Below the pieces are notes generated by a model. The model did not search any database, was not told the DNA's origin, and saw only the letters and a list, made by a program, of their open reading frames with translations. Below, piece after piece: positions 50,588-64,000 of a stretch of DNA of 64,000 bases. The stretch is from Adineta vaga (taxonomy: Eukaryota; Rotifera): positions 3,782,001-3,846,000 of the forward strand of contig CP075497.1 of assembly GCA_021613535.1 (NCBI GenBank), in the 5' to 3' direction. The translations under genes were made by a program, and so were the position numbers. Every line of letters starts with the position of its first letter. Position 1 is the stretch's first letter.

Positions 50588-53253
50588 TCCTAGATATATA
50601 TATATATATACAAAATCTAAACTAAGAGAGATTTGAATTAATTTGACAGACGAATCGATTTCTTTTCCACATGTCGGACTGATTTCTTTATCTATCTATT
50701 TGAATCGTCGAATATCGATTCATTCATTCTTTTTCGTTTGATACAGAACTGTTGGTAAAACAAAATCCAGTGAAAAATTGTTCCATGGAATACGTAGAGG
50801 TCATTAGAAGATGTTTAATCCTAATCACTATTGATAGATTTCATTCCAGACAACACTAATGAAAGATGATTATTCTCTACATTTATTTAGTCATTCTTCA
50901 ATAAACAATATAATTCCGGATGCATTCCATTCAATATAGTATTAAACAGGCTTAAAGTATTGTTTTTTTTGTTTTATTTAGCCTTAGCTCCCGGGTTGCT
51001 ATTACCGACAAAAGGAAAATGATCGATGCATATTTCCTTCGTTTTTTTTCTCGGTCTCGTTAATTGTCGACACGTAAGTCGACTACAATCAACATTGATG
51101 ATTTGTTCAACAATAGAACAGATGAATAATATACACACAAAAGAAGAAAAAAAAATGAAACAACTGCACGACAAATGTTTCTCTTTATATTAATTTTTTC
51201 TTTAGTAAATTGAGTTGAGTAATACCATTTTGAAAGATTATTGTATGGCTATTGGGCATATGTCTGTTATTAGAGTATCAAATACAAGGATCGACTTCCT
51301 GAAACAAAATTTGCTTTTATTTGCATGAGAAAGGACAGAGAGAGAGAGAGAGAAAAGAAACGAATAGCGTCAATAGTAAGCCAATCACTTTTAGCATGCT
51401 TGATTCAAATTATTCAAGTACAATCATATATCATTTAGAGTAGAAATAATGTTTTACATATTGGTAAAAGGAAGGAAGATGAGGAAGTGAGATAGAAAGC
51501 TGCACATCAGTCAACCTAGCTGCTATTCGTTGTTGAAATGAGAAAAAAAAACTTTTCATTTTATTGTATCAGTGTAAGATATTATAATCTACTGATTGTT
51601 TTTGGTTCTATCTATATTTTTTCTAGATCTATATAAACGTTGTGTCACAAGAGACATATAGATTTTTGTAAGCTCAATTTTCCTCTTTGCTTTTTTACAT
51701 CTTCATGCCACTTTTGTTACTTCTATTCAGATACAATCTCTGTCGTTCTCGTATTCTCGCTGTTCTTTCAATGCTTTCGTCACATAATTGCCATCACTAC
51801 TAGAGCTATAGAGAAAGACTGACTGATCCTATTGCGTTTTTCTGTTACATGCGCTTGCACGTTCACATAGATCTCTTGTGATTGTAATGCTTCTGTAACG
51901 AACATTGTGGGTAGATAGAAATGACGATAGGAAGATAGTTCCTACTGCGTGTTATGGATGTGCGTGTAATGGCTGTTCATCAACAGTTTTTCCTTCCTGG
52001 CCTTCGTTTTCTCCTTCTTCTACTTCTTCTTCTTCTCCTTTTAAGTGAATAACACGTTCCGGATAACAGAAGGCGAAAAGAAGTACCGAGTAAAATTAAC
52101 ACTCTTCGTTATTCATTCGTTTCTCTCGCCTTTTAATAAAACGTTCACTACTACCGTTCAATATAGTAGAGACGTTTATTAATAATTTGTATGCAACGAC
52201 AAACCTCCAAGTCGTTATTGCTATCTTAATCTTTTCAGACAGTTTCTTCTTCTTCTTCTTCTTCTTGAGGAGGTATATATAACATAGTCAACAGCCACAA
52301 TAAGACAAGAGATCATTTCGAATATTCATCAGTAAATCTGTTTGATAAGATGAAGAAAACTATAGTGGTAACTTAGAGTTTTACTTTAGTTGTTTTCAAC
52401 ACACATATATAAATATAAATATTTATATATTTATACTGTGAGAAGGTAATGAATGCTAGCACGCAAATATCATGATTCATAGACATCGTCAGAATTAATG
52501 TTATTTGATGTGTATCAAATATTGTTGTTACTCTTTAGCTACGAGCCATGATGAATCTATTCTATTAACCTCACATTTTTCTTTTATAGTAAACGTTACG
52601 TGTATAAACTGCATATTGCGTTGTATTAAGATGATTCGTTTCCTGTCATCCGATGTATAAAGATTCCATTTCAACTTCTCCCTCGTGTACTTGCATACAT
52701 CATTCTATGAAATATAGTGTCCCAAAGGATTAGACGAAAGAGAAAGATGGAAAAAAGACGAAGAAAGAATTGTGAAGGAGAGAGAGAGAGAAACAGAAAC
52801 AGGGAAAAGTCAATTGACAAAAGAGACGAAAACTCTCTAGCATACATAAAATTTCTTGTTTGTAAAGGAGCTAATAGAAAGTGAATGAAGCAAAAAAGAC
52901 GATGCAATTCTCATCTTTTTTAACTGTCAAATCACAATGACAGTATATGGTATTCGATTTGAGAAGACGAAGAAGAATTATATATATATATATGTATGTA
53001 TGTATTTCATTTATGTGTAACACTTTCCAAAACATGAGTTCTAGGAATAGAATGTCAGTGAAATATAAGTCGAACTTTATCTCTTTCTTTTGACATATAT
53101 TTATATACATGTATATTAATTGTATGATCGCATTGGAACGTGTATAATTCAGTTTGTCGATTATCTTTCTCTTGTCTGATGTATCTTACTCATCATCAAT
53201 CAGTCGAGAGTTTTTGTTTTTTTCCTTCTAGAGAAATCATATAGAAATATAGA
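50588..53253. other. Long divergent intergenic region upstream of NALCN
   Basis: 2.7 kb between the MYND gene (minus) and NALCN (plus). It contains (TA)n runs at about 50591-50610 and 52980-52995, a (GA)n run near 51338-51351, TTC-rich tracts around 52013-52040 and 52243-52266, and a pyrimidine-rich acceptor ending at AG 53230-53231, 22 bases before the NALCN ATG. Minus-strand open frames at 50974-51174 and 52671-52907 are low-complexity and unsupported. No RNA gene seen. Confidence 0.5.
52243..52266. repeat. (TTC)n microsatellite
   Basis: About eight TTC units, part of a broader pyrimidine-rich stretch upstream of NALCN. Confidence 0.85.
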
Positions 53254-60072
<6,819 letters not shown>

Positions 60073-60685
60073 AACAAAATAGAGAAATTTTCTTAGCACT
60101 ATGGTGCTTTCTATGTTAGCTTTCTTTTTTTCCATCGTACCTACCGATAAATACATGTAATTATATCTAGTATCTACAGTTTCGAATATCATCAATCTCT
60201 TTTCCATTAGACATGCACTTATTTTTGTTAAAATAAAATCAAAAAATATTGAGTAATAATCCTTAAAAGATATAAACGAAGTTTTATTAGCAATGATTTC
60301 ATTCAGAAATTAAATGTGATCTTTATTTGATACAAATACTTAAAACTATATGTTTATAATATGTACGTGTGAAAATAGAAAAAATGTTCACACCCACATT
60401 CTTGTCAGAATGGTATTTGCTTTCGATGATTAATACATTTATTATGTATTCTGAAAATTGACAAAACTGAACTACTATCTACTGCCAAACATCCTTCCTG
60501 TTCACAGACAAAAGTTTTATAAAAACTATGTTATCACCCAACTATATATAGTCGTTCAATTAAATGAGAAAAGTTCCTATCAAATCAACTGAATTTTCAA
60601 AAGAGAAAATAATAAGATGTAAGTTAAACGAAAGTGAAACTAATTTAGACAAGAATTAAAATACTTATTCGTCATCGTCGAGCTC
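60073..60685. other. 3' flank of NALCN
   Basis: AT-rich. AAAATAAAATC near 60230-60240 is a plausible poly(A) signal for NALCN. No gene seen. Confidence 0.4.
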
Positions 60686-60773
60686 ATCAGAATTTCATTA
60701 GAATTTCAATAAGATTGCATTAGGATTTCGTCAAGATTTCATTACGACTTCAATAGGATTTTACGAGGATTTC
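60686..60773. repeat. Degenerate 11-bp tandem repeat, 8 copies
   Basis: Eight consecutive 11-base units can be read without gaps: ATCAGAATTTC, ATTAGAATTTC, AATAAGATTGC, ATTAGGATTTC, GTCAAGATTTC, ATTACGACTTC, AATAGGATTTT, ACGAGGATTTC. The consensus is about ATTAGGATTTC. A related shorter array lies at 61567-61631. Confidence 0.85.
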
Positions 60774-60821
60774 ACTATCTCATGTAATCTTTTTTGCATT
60801 TTATATACAAAAGGTCTATTT

Positions 60822-60886
60822 ACTTATATAGACCGATGTCCGCAAAACAAAAAGGTGAATGTAATCTGGACAAAATTCAGATTTCG
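60822..60886 (+). repeat. Copy A of a diverged direct repeat
   Basis: Begins ACTTATATAGACCGATG and ends CAAAATTCAGATTT. It aligns without gaps to 61729-61793 (53 of 65 positions identical by hand count). It follows the 11-bp array at a similar distance as copy B does. Confidence 0.75.
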
Positions 60887-61566
60887 TGTATTTTAATTAT
60901 TGCTGTTTTGCTGGAGAGTAAAGATGGTGATTACATGAAAACTCCTTGTATGATCTGTGAAATGTTGTTTAAGTAGAACTTTGCTAAACATATGTTTTGG
61001 TGGAACTGTAGCCGCCAAATTTTAGTGGATACTTGAGCAATCCAGAACTGTGAACAGATAGAGACTCACGACTAAGAAGTTTTTTTGGCTCATCAGAATA
61101 TCCATGGGGTAGCTCAGTTGTATATTCAGAAATTGTTCCTTGTGTGCAATAAACACTACACTCCAAGAAATATCAATATAGATGCATGTATTTGAACTTC
61201 TGATGGGCAGAGGTGATATATTATGCAGATGGTAGAAATACTTTTGGTTTGGAAGTTGATATGGTGAGTATGGAAATCTAGATGGATTTGAGTTAGGTGT
61301 CCTTAGCATTTGCGATATCCTATCTGATGGTAAAATAGTGTTGCCACATATGATATTAGTAGTATATTTAAATCAATAACTGATTAATGTTGAAACGAAT
61401 ATTTCCAGAAAAAAAAGATATATGAATATAGGACATCTTTCTTCGATAGGGAAGGAATCGAACTCGCTGTGAACGCAACAAATACTCGAAAGAATTTCCA
61501 AACGGCGACTAGAATGGAATCACATTTTGTTTGACTTTTTCCAACTTTACAATTATTGCACGAAAG

Positions 61567-61631
61567 GTAAGGATTGCACTGGAGGTTCATTAGAATTTCA
61601 CTAGATCTCATCAAGATTTAACTCAAATTCT
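61567..61631. repeat. Second 11-bp tandem repeat array, about 6 copies
   Basis: Units GTAAGGATTGC, ACTGGAGGTTC, ATTAGAATTTC, ACTAGATCTC (10 bases), ATCAAGATTTA, ACTCAAATTCT. One unit (ATTAGAATTTC) is identical to a unit of the array at 60686. Confidence 0.75.
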
Positions 61632-61728
61632 GCTGAAGTATCAAAATTGGATGCAATGTATCACATAAGTCAAAACGATTACGCACGCTTACGAACATAT
61701 TTTCACTTCGTATTCAAAGAATATAGCC

Positions 61729-61793
61729 ACTTATATAGATCAATGCACGCAAAACAACGAAGTGAATAGAATCTGAACCAAATGCAGATTTAA
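61729..61793 (+). repeat. Copy B of a diverged direct repeat
   Basis: Begins ACTTATATAGATCAATG and ends CCAAATGCAGATTT; partner of 60822-60886, offset 907 bases on the same strand. Confidence 0.75.
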
Positions 61794-62409
61794 AGTTCTT
61801 CATAAACAATGTTGCTAGACTCTTTGATATATACTAGTATTGGTATTTTGATTCATATGGCGTTGAGGATGCTTTTTCGGAAATGGTGAAGCTACCCACT
61901 AATTGAAGCATATGTCAACTCAATGAACGACGACCACGGTCTCAATCGAAAATTCATCTGATTGATAGTTTTCTGGCTGTTGTACATGGCAAAAATAACA
62001 TTCAATGTGTTTATGGTATTTTTGTGTAAAGCTATTGATGTGTGTTATTATTTCATCATGGTACAACGATGAAGATGAAATTGCGAAAATATTCTTTCTC
62101 AGGAAAAGGAAGATATAACGATTATGCGATAGAGAATAAGAGGATTCAATAATTGTGCAACCAAACAAAAATTTTTAGTAAGAAAATTTGAAATTATCAA
62201 TTTTTATTTGGTTGATTTGTTAATAGAAAATTCAAAGAGTGTATTCGTGTAGGCTACAAAGCATAAAGAATTGTATTGACCTCAGAAGATTTTTGGAAAA
62301 TTTTCCTTATTTTACGAAATTTGAGAAGTGTTATAGGAAAAGATTCAAGTCTTGCAGAGACAAAATCCTGATTTCACTAGTATATTTGATAGTATATTTA
62401 TTTCATTAT

Positions 62410-62910
62410 CGTAAACGACTGTTTACGGTCGAATACGGTGAGTGTATATTGCACCCAGGAGAATGGAAGCAGTATTCCAATCGGAATTTCTCGGACTGTT
62501 CCGATGAATTCCGGTCGAAATTGTCGGAAAACGACTGGAACTTACTAGAAGTTAGTCAGAAGCGAGCGGAAAATCCGAAAATATCTGGTTCGGAATCCTG
62601 CTTCCATGAAATTACCGGAATGTTCTGGTTCCGGTGGAATCCGGCTTGGATTTTTCGACCTGGGCAGTATTTACATCTAACGTTTACGGCATTTTACGAT
62701 ACAATTCGGCTGTCGTTCACAGTCATCATACTCAATTAGGATAGTCGTAGACGGTGAACGTTCTCGATAGCTGTTTACGTTAACCGTAATATACCGTAAA
62801 ACACCGTATACGACTATCTCGGACGATCACTGTAAACAGCCACCGTTTTCCGTCGTAAATCGTCTATGTACGGCCGTTTACGTCCAGGCGACTTCGACCT
62901 GGGTTGTATT
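62410..62910. repeat. CG-rich, self-complementary repeat patch
   Basis: This patch stands out from the AT-rich surroundings. The outer parts repeat GTTTACGG/CCGTAAAC-like words in both orientations (for example 62420-62429, 62681-62690, 62772-62800, 62865-62882). The core, 62478-62645, repeats CGGAA, TTCCG and CCGG words. TCGACCTGGG occurs twice in direct orientation (62655-62664 and 62894-62903), and CCCAGG at 62454-62459 is inverted to them. It may be a small non-autonomous mobile element or a decayed array; the open frame 62239-62739 crossing it has no recognisable protein content. Confidence 0.6.
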
Positions 62911-63168
62911 GCCTGTAGTATCTGAAGGCATGTTCTATTGCATATACCTTTTCGTTTAATGAATACACAGAAAAAGAAAGTAGATAGTGTGAAATTAGTG
63001 AAGCGAATCATTATCGAATCACGCTTCACGATAACTGCAGTATGCGCACATATTTTTTGCTTTTTTTTAGTAGAAAATATACATTTTCGCTGAAATTTAC
63101 TTCGATCAATCGAGAAAACATTGTTTATTAAAATTATCAATGAATTTTTGACTCTGTTGGCCATGTCT

Positions 63169-63182
63169 GGGGGGGGGGGGGG
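63169..63182 (+). repeat. Poly-G run, 14 bases
   Basis: Fourteen consecutive G, then CGGTG. It is exceptional in this AT-rich window and prone to sequencing and replication errors. Confidence 0.9.
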
Positions 63183-63253
63183 CGGTGTCTAAATCTCTGC
63201 CCTCAGACACTTCAGCATTCTCTTTTAGATCGTGTTTCAAAAAACGGTATCAA

Positions 63254-63357
63254 ATGAGCGATAAACAACCTCTGTTGAAGGCAACATCCAAATTACTTGA
63301 TAATGAGGACGACGGTGATGAGAATATTACAGATAACAAGAAAGTTGCATCGAACAC
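63254..63357 (+). CDS. Possible first coding exon of an unidentified gene
   Basis: ATG 63254 opens an acidic, hydrophilic frame (MSDKQPLLKATSKLL, then EDDGDENITDNKK) that reaches a possible donor GTATAT at 63358. Codon use looks less biased to AT than random frames here. The next exon was not identified; a link to the coding start at 63913 was considered but not shown. Low confidence. Confidence 0.25.
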
Positions 63358-63640
63358 GTATATAATATTTAATTTCTATGAAAAAAATATAACCCATTTA
63401 TTATATACAAGTAACGCTCGTCGGGCCGACTCACTTAACCCTCGACTGTAGAGGACGCCTATTTTCGGCTTGTCTCACTAGTGCGATGATTTCATATAGA
63501 AATTCAAGATACGAGAAAACGGCTCTCATGTTATTGTTGAAATATGTATTAAATTTCGAAAACAGGATATTAACTCTTTTGTGGTGAGATCAATTTCACC
63601 GACAGCCATCTGTATACTCCTACCCACTGTTTCACCCAAC

Positions 63641-63773
63641 GTCCAAGTCAACACCCCCACACATGATTTCACCCAACAACAAGGTCCACACTCACACTCA
63701 CACCCACACCCACACCCTAACCCTCAACCACACCCACACACACCCTCACCCACACCCACACACCCTCAAGATG
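63641..63773 (+). repeat. Telomere-like C-rich tract (CCCACA/ACACCC units)
   Basis: The tract mixes CACCCACACCC, CCACACCCACA, CTCACC and one CCCTAACCCT element. The commonest unit is CCCACA, the complement of TGTGGG, which I recall as the bdelloid telomere repeat. Units are degenerate and interrupted, and unique sequence continues on both sides, so it is internal and not a chromosome end in this assembly. Confidence 0.6.
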
Positions 63774-63912
63774 TTCTTTCTTTTTCGTTTTCTTTTCTTA
63801 TCAGATGATCGTCATTATTGTATTTGTAGATGTTATAAAAAGTAAGGTAGTTTGTATTCTCTCATTCTTACATTCGTTGTTGGTGGAAATATCCACAAAT
63901 ATCATAGTCTAA

Positions 63913-64000
63913 ATGGAAGAACGAGACTATGTTCGTGAAGCTCGTCGTAAAGCCATGATCGAAAAATCTTATGCTGACAAGGAGAAGCATACAATATCAT
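63913..64000 (+). CDS. Start of a possible gene, cut by the window end
   Basis: ATG 63913 is followed by 29 codons without a stop, reading MEERDYVREARRKAMIEKSY then ADKEKHTIS. The segment is highly charged and helical in pattern, as in coiled-coil proteins. No family can be named from this length. The frame runs off the window. Confidence 0.4.
   Translation, partial: MEERDYVREARRKAMIEKSYADKEKHTIS

Noticed and set aside
50974-51174. 66-codon minus-strand frame with a hydrophobic start, like a small secreted protein
   Set aside because: Composition-driven, no splice or start support, and no recognisable motif; could be tested with transcripts.
61105-61125. GGGGTAGCTCAGTTG resembles the A box of a tRNA gene
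   Set aside because: No B box (GGTTCGAATCC-like) follows at the right distance and no acceptor stem pairs.
61445-61470. Minus-strand GAGTTCGATTCC resembles a tRNA B box
   Set aside because: The flanking bases do not form a T stem and no convincing A box or cloverleaf lies upstream.
62239-62739. 166-codon open frame
   Set aside because: It runs through the self-complementary CG-rich repeat; the residue pattern is not that of a folded protein and no family is recognised.
63581-63808. His/Pro-rich open frames
   Set aside because: They are translations of the CCCACA-like tract, not protein-coding sequence.
60073-64000. Horizontally acquired genes, often found near bdelloid chromosome ends
   Set aside because: No intact reading frame of bacterial, fungal or plant type could be recognised in this gene-poor stretch.

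Overview
This is eukaryotic genomic DNA, most likely from a bdelloid rotifer. It is AT-rich, and the genes are animal genes cut by many short GT-AG introns, mostly about 45-70 bp. Low-complexity coding tracts (poly-Q, S/T, N) are common. Near the right end there is a C-rich tract made of CCCACA-like units, which resembles what I recall of the bdelloid telomere repeat (TGTGGG on the other strand). The rotifer assignment is an inference from these traits; no marker gene was compared by search. Exon boundaries were placed by hand from reading frame and splice signals.

Layout. 0.25-5 kb (+): an 822-aa gene of unknown function with a possible alternative last exon. 5.35-6.04 kb (+): a 192-aa protein with an N-myristoylation-type start. 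6.1-6.84 kb (-): a spermidine/spermine N1-acetyltransferase (SSAT). 8.0-8.64 kb (+): a four-pass membrane protein. 9.3-10.6 kb (-): a poly-Q zinc-finger protein. 11.5-20.9 kb (-): HECTD1, a HECT E3 ubiquitin ligase. 21.2-22.5 kb (-): a multi-pass membrane protein. 23.3-23.6 kb (-): an F-box relic. 24.8-26.6 kb (-): an intact F-box protein. 27.6-31.0 kb (-): elongation factor eEF2. 33.4-35.5 kb (-): a BTB/BACK protein. 35.6-48.1 kb (+): an unconventional myosin of class XV. 48.4-50.6 kb (-): a MYND-finger protein. 53.25-60.07 kb (+): the sodium leak channel NALCN. 60.1-64 kb: gene-poor DNA with duplicated 11-bp repeat units, a CG-rich self-complementary patch, a G14 run, the telomere-like tract, and the start of a possible gene cut by the window edge.

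Most genes are conserved housekeeping or signalling genes with no operon-like relation. Three carry ubiquitin-ligase-type domains (HECTD1, an F-box protein and a BTB/BACK protein), probably by chance.

The strongest observation is that NALCN encodes an E-K-E-E selectivity filter. The lysine is in domain II, not in domain III as in vertebrate NALCN (E-E-K-E), and no alternative glutamate exon is visible next to the domain II pore exon. Others are the apparent loss of the SH3 domain in myosin XV and of the MIB/HERC2 domain in HECTD1, and the internal telomere-like and duplicated repeats at the right end. I found no evidence of a wholly new multi-gene system.
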